From: Bacteroidota bacterium
Lineage (GTDB): Bacteria; Bacteroidota; Bacteroidia; Chitinophagales; Chitinophagaceae
DNA length: 64,000 nucleotides
Assembly: GCA_023387985.1 (NCBI GenBank)
Contig: JAEWHC010000009.1
Span: 682,001-746,000 of the forward strand
Direction: 5' to 3'
The position numbers and the translations under genes are program-made. The notes beneath the pieces were generated by a model. It was not told where the DNA came from. It was given only the letters and a program-made list of their open reading frames with translations, and searched no databases. Numbering within the stretch: the stretch's first letter is position 1; each line of letters opens with the position of its first letter. Positions 26,103 to 33,580 of the stretch are shown here, in pieces.

Positions 26103-26885
26103 TTAAAGATCTTCACGCTCCACTTTCCGGATCATAAATATATGGTAGATAACAATCCAGGCCAGCGTGATGACCAGGGCGATCCACAATACAGGTTGAT
26201 TGGGCAATAATTGTTTCAGGAATGGAATCGGGAGCAGGGAATCCGCAACCTGCAAAGGCGCAATATAGGAGCCAATTGGCGTCTGTGTTTTGCTGTTTAT
26301 ATAGCTGGAAATGAGGTTATCGAAAATAAGTCCGTAAATAAAAAAAATACCGACTGCCAGGGCAGCGCGTCGGAAAAGGAAGGCCAATGTCATGGCAAAC
26401 AGGATGTAAATCATTGCGGTGAGAAAGAAATAGAGGATATTCTCCATTTTTTCCGCAGAGAATTCGGAAGCGCTTATCTGGCCAAAAATCAGGCCGGCAA
26501 TCATCGTAAGGGTAGTGCAGATTAGAGCAAGCAAAAAACCCATAAACAACTTTATTCCAACAAACTGTTTCCGGCTCCAGCCATCAATAATATTTTGCCG
26601 ATGGGTACGAAATGTGTATTCATTGGTGATGAGAAAGATCATAATAAAACCCGGGAAAAAGAGCAGCCAGGTACTTACCCAGGAAACCGTTTGCCAAACC
26701 TGCGGGTAATCAAATGGACTTGATAACATAGCCTTCAGCACCGGGTCAGCCTTATCCACTTCCAGTTTTATATTGTAAACAATGGTATTGAGACCGAACA
26801 CCGCAATAATGAAAAGGGCGGATAATATCCAGAAGGTTTTATAGTTTTTTATTTTCAGCCATTCAACTTTCAATAATTCAAACAT
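26103..26885 (-). CDS. ABC-2 type transporter permease
   Basis: About 260 residues with six hydrophobic segments (FWILSALFIIAVFGL, WLLFFPGFIMIFLI, LFMGFLLALICTTLTMIAGLIF, ILYFFLTAMIYILFAMTLAF, ALAVGIFFIYGLIF, LWIALVITLAWIVIYHIF). That fits an ABC-2 permease of the kind paired with a single ATPase, as in BcrAB-like exporters. It lies in the inner membrane. The start at 26885 (MFELLKVEW) is preferred; the frame continues 14 codons upstream into the gap. It is encoded 10 bases after the ATPase, and the two form one exporter. The substrate is unknown. Confidence 0.85.
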   Translation of the reverse strand: MFELLKVEWLKIKNYKTFWILSALFIIAVFGLNTIVYNIKLEVDKADPVLKAMLSSPFDYPQVWQTVSWVSTWLLFFPGFIMIFLITNEYTFRTHRQNIIDGWSRKQFVGIKLFMGFLLALICTTLTMIAGLIFGQISASEFSAEKMENILYFFLTAMIYILFAMTLAFLFRRAALAVGIFFIYGLIFDNLISSYINSKTQTPIGSYIAPLQVADSLLPIPFLKQLLPNQPVLWIALVITLAWIVIYHIFMIRKVEREDL

Positions 26886-26895
26886 GGTGCAGGTT

Positions 26896-27789
26896 TTAAT
26901 TGGTGATTTCAATGAATTTGCTTTCAAGGCTTTGCTTTTTCCTGACCAGGCGGTTTAAGATCACGCCATTTTCAAAACAATATTGATTGATCTTACCGAG
27001 ATCGGCATTTTCATTGGTGATGCTAACGGTAAAGATATCTTTTGCAGTTAGGTCGATTATTTTAACGCCCGGGTATTGCGCCATTGCTTCCCTGAGTTGT
27101 GCAGAATTTTCGGAGCCCAGCTCAACCAGCTGATCCTGGTGCAGAATCTCATCCACATGGCCGGTTGCCATCAGTTTACCCTGTTTAAGAATGGCCACAT
27201 GCGAACATACTTTTTCCACTTCATCCAGGAGGTGGCTGGCCATAATTATGGTCCTTCCTTCGTGGGCGAGGTTTACGATCAATTGGCGGATCTCCGCGAT
27301 GCCTTTGGGATCCAGTCCATTGGTGGGCTCATCAAAGATCATGACTTCAGGATCGCCCAGCAGGCAACTTGCGATGGCGAGCCGTTGTTTCATTCCCAGC
27401 GAATAGGAAGAAAAAGGGCTTTGGCGCCTTTCCCACAGTCCCGTCTGGCGAAGTACCCCTTCATAATCCGGATGATTGACCTGCTTAATCTTCGCGGCAA
27501 TTCTCAGGTTTTGCCAGGCGCTGAGGTAATGATAAAAATTAGGCGTTTCCAGCAGGGTACCTATCTTTTGCCGGCCTTTGGCAGTGGGTGGTTCACCAAA
27601 AATCCGGATACTGCCTTTGTCAGGTCTGAGAATGGTGAGGAGCAAACCAAGTAAAGTAGTCTTGCCACTTCCGTTTGGCCCCAGAATGCCATATACAACG
27701 CCTTGCGGAACCTGGAGACTGACGTCGTCGAGGGCGACAATGCGGCCATAAGTTTTGGTCAGGTTGTTGATTTCAACAATTATGTTCAT
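26896..27789 (-). CDS. ABC-2 exporter ATP-binding protein
   Basis: A 297-residue ATPase from the ATG at 27789 (six more in-frame codons upstream are unlikely). Walker A is GPNGSGKTT, signature YSLGMKQRLAIASCLL, Walker B VMIFDEPTNGLDP, and the H-loop is MASHLLDEVEKVC. A C-terminal regulatory domain follows the NBD (residues about 225-297), as in the BcrA/CcmA class. It energises the permease encoded just downstream. Confidence 0.9.
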   Translation of the reverse strand: MNIIVEINNLTKTYGRIVALDDVSLQVPQGVVYGILGPNGSGKTTLLGLLLTILRPDKGSIRIFGEPPTAKGRQKIGTLLETPNFYHYLSAWQNLRIAAKIKQVNHPDYEGVLRQTGLWERRQSPFSSYSLGMKQRLAIASCLLGDPEVMIFDEPTNGLDPKGIAEIRQLIVNLAHEGRTIIMASHLLDEVEKVCSHVAILKQGKLMATGHVDEILHQDQLVELGSENSAQLREAMAQYPGVKIIDLTAKDIFTVSITNENADLGKINQYCFENGVILNRLVRKKQSLESKFIEITN

Positions 27790-27913
27790 AATGTGAAATA
27801 ACTGCATTTTGAAAATGCAAAAAAATCAACGTTTTTAACCCATGTTTTTACTTTATGGCTGGCCGGGGCAACTGTTGAATGGAAAAATGGTCGGGCCCGG
27901 GTTTGAAAGTAAT

Positions 27914-27946
27914 AAAAAAGCCACTCCTTCGGTGGGGGGTGGCTTT
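27914..27946 (-). terminator. Terminator after the TlpA-like gene (minus strand)
   Basis: On the minus strand AAAGCCAC (27946-27939) pairs with GTGGCTTT (27924-27917), with three further pairs, followed by a T-run reading into 27914. It lies 20 bases beyond the stop of the TlpA-like gene. The plus strand of the same hairpin has a short T-run too. Confidence 0.7.
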
Positions 27947-27965
27947 CAAAAAATTTGAGGTGAGG

Positions 27966-29084
27966 TCAATTCATTACCTCGGCCAGCTTGGCTGTGAGTG
28001 CTGCGCCACGCAGGTTTTTGGCTATAATGCGGCCCTCCTTGTCTAAAAGGTAATTGGCGGGTATGGCCTGAACACCGTACAGTTTTGCCGCTTCATTGTT
28101 CCAGTATTTCAGATCGCTTACATGTGTCCAGGCGAGTTTATCTGTTTCCACGGCTTTCAGCCATTTGTCTTTATCGCGATCCAGGGAAACACCAAACACT
28201 GTAAATCCTTTGTCCTTGTATTGATTAAAAGCATTTACCACATTCGGGTTTTCTTCCCGGCATGGTGCACACCAACTTGCCCAGAAATCGAGCAAAACAT
28301 ACTGGCCGCGCAGGCTGCTCAATGATACAGGATTACCTTGCGGATCGTTCATGGTAATCTCGGGTGCAATGGCGCCAACAGATGTGCTTGTGGTTGAAGC
28401 AATCCGCTCATTGATTTGTTTCGCGAAATAGGTATTCTTGACACCTGAAGAAAGGGTGTCGTATAATTTTTTTAATTGCAATTCCATGGAAGGATCATTG
28501 GCAAGATAGATCATGCCAAGATAAGGAGCGATTACAGAATTGTTGTTGGCCATGGCAAATTTCACCGCTGTATCGCGAGCCTGCTCCTGCAGCATCATCA
28601 TTTGTGCTTCTATCTGCTTGAGGGTTTCCATGTCCTGTTCCTGCTGTGCCTGCATATAGGCAGGATAAAGCGGCTGCCCCTGTTCCATTATACCACGCAG
28701 AGTGCCTTCAATCACTTTAAAAGTTTCCTGGGATTTTCCGGCAGTTACATTGGCCGCCCACATAGAATCGCCATGACCTTTGACCTCAACCGTACCCGGA
28801 TCAGCAAAAAATGCCATTTCTTCACCCTGGCGGCCGGCAAGGCGCAAAACAACGAATTCTGGTTCGTTCACTTTTTTGGTGAATTCGAACTTGCCGTTCT
28901 TTATTTCCGCACTGTCAAACTTGTTGGTTTCTGCACTGGGCAAAATGTACTCCACCCAACCGGAATCCAGGCCTTCAACGCTGCCTTTCACTTTAATGGT
29001 GCCACTCGCAACTCCATCTTTATCAGCTTGTTTACATGCAAATACAGTTAAGGCAATGGCAAGGATTGGTAAAATTTTTCTCAT
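27966..29084 (-). CDS. TlpA/ResA-like thioredoxin lipoprotein with DUF4369 N-terminal domain
   Basis: A 372-residue protein. The lipoprotein signal is LAIALTVFAC, with Cys17 as lipid site. Residues about 25-220 are a DUF4369-type domain (GTIKVKGSVEGLDSGWVEY, KVIEGTLRGIMEQG). Residues about 235-372 are an AhpC/TSA-type thioredoxin fold with FWASWCAPCREENP and the cis-Pro segment AIPANYLLD. It is common in Bacteroidota and probably keeps periplasmic thiols reduced. It is divergent from the cytoplasmic thioredoxin gene. Confidence 0.9.
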   Translation of the reverse strand: MRKILPILAIALTVFACKQADKDGVASGTIKVKGSVEGLDSGWVEYILPSAETNKFDSAEIKNGKFEFTKKVNEPEFVVLRLAGRQGEEMAFFADPGTVEVKGHGDSMWAANVTAGKSQETFKVIEGTLRGIMEQGQPLYPAYMQAQQEQDMETLKQIEAQMMMLQEQARDTAVKFAMANNNSVIAPYLGMIYLANDPSMELQLKKLYDTLSSGVKNTYFAKQINERIASTTSTSVGAIAPEITMNDPQGNPVSLSSLRGQYVLLDFWASWCAPCREENPNVVNAFNQYKDKGFTVFGVSLDRDKDKWLKAVETDKLAWTHVSDLKYWNNEAAKLYGVQAIPANYLLDKEGRIIAKNLRGAALTAKLAEVMN

Positions 29085-29234
29085 TTTATTTTTTTCAAAT
29101 GTTGTGCAAAGAAAAGGTGGAATTAATTATCCAACTCCCAAACAATTATGAAAGTTCATTTGGGGCCACAATGTTCACATATTGCCTGAAGGTTGAATGT
29201 GACCAGCCGCACATTCACAGTGAATGTTGGGCCT

Positions 29235-29242
29235 TATTTTTG
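29235..29242 (+). promoter_or_regulatory. -7 promoter element before the thioredoxin gene
   Basis: TATTTTTG matches TAnnTTTG, 33 bases before the ATG at 29276. No good -33 TTTG is seen. Confidence 0.35.
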
Positions 29243-29275
29243 CAGGATCAAAGTGTAAAATATAAAATTATTGGA

Positions 29276-29677
29276 ATGCCTACAAAAAAAATGACCACGA
29301 AGGATTTTAAAGACCAGGTGTTTGATTACGAAAAGAGCAATGAATGGAATTTCAAGGGTGATAAACCTGCCATCATTGATTTTTATGCCGATTGGTGCGG
29401 ACCTTGCCGTGCGGTAGCGCCGGTACTTGAACAATTAAGCGAAGAATTTAAAGGACAGATTGATATTTATAAAGTAGATACCGATGCGGAACAGGAACTG
29501 TCTGCAGCCTTTGGTATCCGCAGCATTCCCAGCATTTTATTCATCCCCACCCAGGGCCAGCCAATGATGCAGGCCGGGGCATTGCCCAAGCATGTGCTGA
29601 AGGATGTGATCAAAAAAGAACTGCTTGCTAAGCAGGAAGATAAAGGAGCATCAGGGCAAGAAGAAGATATAAAATAA
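29276..29677 (+). CDS. trxA: Thioredoxin
   Basis: A 133-residue protein: DFYADWCGPCRAVAP at about residue 38, the cis-proline SIPSILF, and the usual strands. The C-terminal tail (AKQEDKGASGQEEDIK) is charged. There is no signal peptide from the ATG at 29276, so it is cytoplasmic. The frame is open upstream, but those codons do not resemble protein and contain the promoter element. It is probably reduced by TrxB. Confidence 0.92.
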   Translation: MPTKKMTTKDFKDQVFDYEKSNEWNFKGDKPAIIDFYADWCGPCRAVAPVLEQLSEEFKGQIDIYKVDTDAEQELSAAFGIRSIPSILFIPTQGQPMMQAGALPKHVLKDVIKKELLAKQEDKGASGQEEDIK

Positions 29678-29700
29678 ATGGGAAATTGCTTGCAGAATGG

Positions 29701-29734
29701 AAGCGTCATCTTTTATAAGACGGGCGCTTTTTTT
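29701..29734 (+). terminator. Terminator after the thioredoxin gene
   Basis: AAGCGTC (29701-29707) pairs with the GAC...GCGCTT arm (29719-29729, with a small bulge), followed by TTTTTTTG. It lies 24 bases after the stop. Confidence 0.6.
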
Positions 29735-29794
29735 GTTGAAAAAATTGGCGGATTCATATTCCTTCCACTGTGGATTATCCCGGCAAAGCTGTCG

Positions 29795-30916
29795 CTAGAC
29801 TTTGGAAACTTGCTTTCGTAAAACCTTTTGCTCTGCCCTGCTTTTGTTTGGAAACTCAAAATATTTCTTTAAGCTAAGAAAGCTTTTTTCAATCAGGACG
29901 AAAGAAAGCCAGGAAACAACAACCACCAGGATGAAATTTTCAACAAGAATTAAAATTTTCCAATATTTCTTATTTAATAAATCTGGTAATAAAGGATTAA
30001 AATATTTATCGATAATTTTTGAATTCAGCATCTTCGGTACAATGTTGTGGTACAAATAAATACCATAGCTGATTTTCCCTAAAAAGATGAGCATTTTATT
30101 ATTAAGAATTATTTTGAATTTGAGGGAATTAGTTTCGTGGTGTAAAACGATGTAGGTAATCGCCCATAATGCCATTATGGAAACTATTGTTCTGAATGGT
30201 ATCAACCATTCTGACCAAAAAATATTCAAAATAAACAAGAAGGTTGATATTAAAGTTATAACAGAAAGAGATGAATAAAATTTAGCTATTTTATCTTTGG
30301 CGTAAGTAATTATCCAGGCTAACAAGGCTCCAAGCCCAAAAGAATCGAAACAGGCAAAAGTTAGAATTGCATACATCTTGATGCCACTCAATAAATACTG
30401 GCTTACAATTCCTATTAAAATAAAAATTCCAATAGAGTGAAGGAGATATTTCCTGTTAATAAATAGAATTATCCAGGGCCAAATTAAATAAAACTGTTCT
30501 TCAACTGCTAAGGTCCATAAATGGGAAATTATTCCATCCCATTCTTTGGTTTTAAAAAACAAGAAGTTTGAAGTGTAGGTAAAATAGTATAAAAAATCAG
30601 CTTTAATATTTGTTCCGGTGCTTTTGGAAAACAACAATAGCACAAAGATTGTCAGGTAGTAGATAGGAAATATTCTCAATGTCCTCCTCATGTAAAAATT
30701 TTTTACTAAAGTGGAATTTGAGATATTTAATGCCTGGGCGCTATTTCTTTGGTCGAATAAGATTTTGGAAATTAGAAACCCACTCAATACAAAAAATGTA
30801 ATAACCCCCATTGCACCGAGATCAACTTTTTTCGATAATGATGGCGCCCAATGATGAATTATAACCATAATAACTGCAATAGCCCTCAGGCTATCCAGTT
30901 GTTTTATGTACTTCAT
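29795..30916 (-). CDS. OafA-type membrane acyltransferase (acyltransferase 3 family)
   Basis: A 373-residue integral membrane protein with about ten hydrophobic segments. It starts LDSLRAIAVIMVIIHHW, the catalytic-histidine region of acyltransferase 3 proteins. It also has FVLSGFLISKILFD, RRTLRIFPIYYL, SHLWTLAVEEQFYLIWP and KISYGIYLYHNI. These enzymes O-acetylate O-antigen, capsule or other surface sugars. The gene is far more AT-rich than its neighbours and its codons are A/T-ending, suggesting recent transfer. The ATG at 30916 gives the usual short N-terminus; the ATG at 30940 is nearer the -7 element. Confidence 0.88.
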   Translation of the reverse strand: MKYIKQLDSLRAIAVIMVIIHHWAPSLSKKVDLGAMGVITFFVLSGFLISKILFDQRNSAQALNISNSTLVKNFYMRRTLRIFPIYYLTIFVLLLFSKSTGTNIKADFLYYFTYTSNFLFFKTKEWDGIISHLWTLAVEEQFYLIWPWIILFINRKYLLHSIGIFILIGIVSQYLLSGIKMYAILTFACFDSFGLGALLAWIITYAKDKIAKFYSSLSVITLISTFLFILNIFWSEWLIPFRTIVSIMALWAITYIVLHHETNSLKFKIILNNKMLIFLGKISYGIYLYHNIVPKMLNSKIIDKYFNPLLPDLLNKKYWKILILVENFILVVVVSWLSFVLIEKSFLSLKKYFEFPNKSRAEQKVLRKQVSKV

Positions 30917-30946
30917 TCGAAGCGGGGTGTTCTGCAGCATGAAGAT

Positions 30947-30954
30947 CAAAAATA
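30947..30954 (-). promoter_or_regulatory. -7 promoter element for the acyltransferase gene
   Basis: On the minus strand TATTTTTG (30954 to 30947) matches TAnnTTTG, just before the ATG at 30940 and 30 bases before the ATG at 30916. If it is active, the ATG at 30916 is the more plausible start because it leaves a leader. Confidence 0.35.
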
Positions 30955-31151
30955 AAGACTTATGATCATTTATCCTTTATTGCCAATGATTTATTTTAAG
31001 TGTATTCATCTGCGTTTATGAGGAATGCCAACAAAATAAGAAGTTGACAAAGCAGTGGGATATTTGATTGATTAATTGTAAAAAAAATAGTTTTAATAAC
31101 GTGGGAGAACTAAGCAAGTGGCTTCTTTCCGTCCGGAACTTTTTTTACTCA

Positions 31152-31694
31152 TCACCTCTTTCTTTTCTTCTGCAAAAACGGAAATTTCTCTGCCAGTTTG
31201 CTCACTTTTTTTGGCCTTTTTACCAAAATATAGCGAAGGGATATTCCCAGGTCGCTATCCAGTATTTTACTGCCGCCAAGGCTAATGCCCGGTTTGATGT
31301 CTGCAGATACTAAGGTTCTTCCCAGGGGAATTTCAAGCCCGGCAATGCCACTAACACCGGGATGGATCTTTTGTACCTCACGTTCTTTTGCATTGTCGTA
31401 TTCGGAATCAAACAGAAAATGAGGGCCGACGCCAAAATAGACATTCACGCCTTTGCCAATGATGGGTTGGTGATATTCTGCCAGCGCGGAAAGTTTGGTT
31501 TCGGGCTTCAGCAGTTTCTTTTGAAGGATGCCTTCTATGGTTATCTTTTCACCAACACGCTGCTGAACAGTAACCCCCAACCCGCCGCCAACTCTTAAAC
31601 CTGCAGCGGTGTTATAATTCTGCCCAACGGCAGCAAAGCAGGGCAAAAGGAAAAATGAAAAGACTAAATTTTTCATTCCGGTAATTTGGTTCAT
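31152..31694 (-). CDS. Small outer-membrane beta-barrel-like protein, unknown function
   Basis: About 180 residues with a signal peptide (MKNLVFSFFLLPCFAAVGQ, from the ATG at 31676, or 31694 with six extra residues). The mature part has alternating beta-strand-like stretches: LRVGGGLGVTVQQRV, VNVYFGVGPHFLF, SADIKPGISLGG and LGISLRYILV. These suggest an eight-strand barrel of the OmpW/porin-like type. A basic tail (FPFLQKKRKR) ends the protein. The frame is open to 31817, but that part overlaps the region before comM and looks noncoding. It is divergent from comM. Confidence 0.65.
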   Translation of the reverse strand: MNQITGMKNLVFSFFLLPCFAAVGQNYNTAAGLRVGGGLGVTVQQRVGEKITIEGILQKKLLKPETKLSALAEYHQPIIGKGVNVYFGVGPHFLFDSEYDNAKEREVQKIHPGVSGIAGLEIPLGRTLVSADIKPGISLGGSKILDSDLGISLRYILVKRPKKVSKLAEKFPFLQKKRKR

Positions 31695-31829
31695 AACGTT
31701 TTTACGATCTCTTTGATGCGTTGATGGCTGAAAAACAAAGGTTAAATAGCCTCTATCGCTTCGCAAAAAACGGGATTGAGTATCAATTACAAACTTTCCC
31801 GGCGTTAATTTAACCATTATATTGCAGCT

Positions 31830-33374
31830 ATGCTTGTAAAGACTTTCGGCAGCGCCGTAATGGGCGTCAACGCACAGACCATCACGCTAGAAGTAGACAT
31901 CAACAACCAGGGTGTCGGTCACATCATCGTTGGCCTGCCGGATAATGCCGTAAAAGAAAGCCTGCAACGGGTTGAAAGCGCCATCAAAACCATGCATTAT
32001 GACATGCCACGTACCAAAGTGGTGGTAAATATGGCCCCCGCCGATATCAAAAAAAGCGGAACCGCATTCGACCTGCCCATTGCGATCGGCCTGCTTGCCG
32101 CAAACGGGAACATCACGCATACTGATGTGATGAAAGATTACATCATTATGGGTGAACTGAGCCTTGATGGCGGATTGCGCCCCATCCGTGGCGTATTGCC
32201 TATTGCCATACAGGCGAGAAAAGAAGGATTTAAAGGTTTGATCGTTCCGGAACAAAACGCTATGGAAGGTGCGATTGTAAACAACCTTGAAGTGTATGGC
32301 GTGAAGAGCATGAAAGAAGTGATTGACATTGTGGAAGGCATCAGCACACTGAAACCTGTAGTGGCCAATACCCGCGATCGATTTTATGATGAGCAATATG
32401 ATTTTGAACACGATTTCCAGGATGTGAAGGGCCAGGAAAACATAAAAAGAGCATTAGAGATCTCCGCAGCCGGTGGCCACAATGTAATCCTGATTGGTCC
32501 GCCGGGAGCCGGTAAGACCATGCTCGCGAGACGACTGCCGAGCATATTGCCACCGTTAAGTTTGCAGGAAGCACTGGAAACCACAAAGATCCACAGCGTG
32601 GCCGGAAAATTACCTGAAAATTCGATGCTTATCAGCCGCAGGCCATTCCGTTCGCCACACCATACAGTCAGCGACGCGGCGCTTGTGGGAGGTGGCAGTA
32701 CGCCGCAACCGGGTGAAATATCGCTGGCGCATAATGGTGTTTTGTTTCTCGACGAATTGCCGGAATTTAAACGCTCGGTGCTTGAGGTGATGCGACAACC
32801 CATGGAAGAAAGAAGGGTGACCATCAGCCGGGCAAAAATGGCCCTGGATTTTCCGGCTTCATTTATGCTGGTGGCCAGTATGAATCCGTGTCCCTGCGGG
32901 TTTTATAATCACCCCGAAAAAGAATGTACTTGTCCCCCCGGTGCAGTTCAAAAATACCTGAACAAGATCAGCGGCCCGTTGCTTGACCGCATCGATTTGC
33001 ATGTGGAAGTAACACCGGTGCCCTTTAATGAACTTTCGTCGGCAAGAGTAAGTGAAAAAAGCGAAGACATACGGAAGCGGGTGATCACCGCAAGGGCAAT
33101 TCAATCGGAGCGGTTTAATGAGAATAAAGGCATTTATGCCAATGCCCAAATGAGTACGCCTATGCTGAGCGAATATTGCCAGCTTTCGAAAATCAGCAGC
33201 AACCTGCTCAAAAATGCCATGGAAAAGCTGAACCTGAGCGCCCGGGCTTACGACCGCATTTTGAAAGTAAGCCGTACCATCGCCGACCTGAATGCAAGTA
33301 ACGATATCATGCCCGAACATGTTGCCGAAGCCATCCATTACCGGAGCCTGGACAGGGAAGGATGGGCGGGATGA
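31830..33374 (+). CDS. comM: YifB/ComM-family Mg-chelatase-like AAA+ ATPase
   Basis: A 514-residue protein. The N-terminal ChlI/Lon-protease-like domain runs from residue 1 to about 170 (VGLPDNAVKESLQRVESAI). Then comes the AAA+ core with Walker A IGPPGAGKTMLARR at about 218, PFRSPHHTVSDAALVGGG, and Walker B GVLFLDELPEF. A zinc-finger-like MNPCPCGFYNHPEKECTCPP follows. The C-terminal helical domain (LNLSARAYDRILKVSRTIADL) ends the protein. ComM is a branch-migration helicase that helps integrate incoming DNA during transformation. Many non-competent bacteria also keep it. It stands alone. Confidence 0.93.
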   Translation: MLVKTFGSAVMGVNAQTITLEVDINNQGVGHIIVGLPDNAVKESLQRVESAIKTMHYDMPRTKVVVNMAPADIKKSGTAFDLPIAIGLLAANGNITHTDVMKDYIIMGELSLDGGLRPIRGVLPIAIQARKEGFKGLIVPEQNAMEGAIVNNLEVYGVKSMKEVIDIVEGISTLKPVVANTRDRFYDEQYDFEHDFQDVKGQENIKRALEISAAGGHNVILIGPPGAGKTMLARRLPSILPPLSLQEALETTKIHSVAGKLPENSMLISRRPFRSPHHTVSDAALVGGGSTPQPGEISLAHNGVLFLDELPEFKRSVLEVMRQPMEERRVTISRAKMALDFPASFMLVASMNPCPCGFYNHPEKECTCPPGAVQKYLNKISGPLLDRIDLHVEVTPVPFNELSSARVSEKSEDIRKRVITARAIQSERFNENKGIYANAQMSTPMLSEYCQLSKISSNLLKNAMEKLNLSARAYDRILKVSRTIADLNASNDIMPEHVAEAIHYRSLDREGWAG

Positions 33375-33568
33375 TGGGAAGGTCGAAGTCTAGTTAATGT
33401 CGAGGGCAATATCAGCAAGCCCGAAAAACGCGGATAAAGGACCGCATTATTTTTCAGGATAAATAGTCTACCGTATCGAGGTTTTTATGAGACCTTGATT
33501 TATTTTTTGCCCATGCTTAAATGCAGGAATGAACACTCCGTTGTAATCGATCATATTCCTGAACCGCC

Positions 33569-33576
33569 TAAATTTG
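33569..33576 (+). promoter_or_regulatory. -7 promoter element before the ABC exporter gene
   Basis: TAAATTTG matches TAnnTTTG and ends four bases before the ATG at 33581. A TTG at 33541-33543 is too far upstream for a standard -33 element. If used, the mRNA would be nearly leaderless. Confidence 0.35.
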
Positions 33577-33580
33577 TTCA

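Noticed and set aside
29036..29275. 80-codon upstream extension of the thioredoxin gene
   Set aside because: It starts inside the divergent TlpA gene, crosses the promoter and does not resemble protein; the thioredoxin fold begins after 29276.
31695..31817. N-terminal extension of the small beta-barrel-like protein
   Set aside because: The signal peptide begins at 31676-31694; the upstream part is basic and unlike a secreted protein.
33420..33460. Hairpin after comM as a terminator
   Set aside because: The stem is only four pairs and the T-run is broken; too weak to call.
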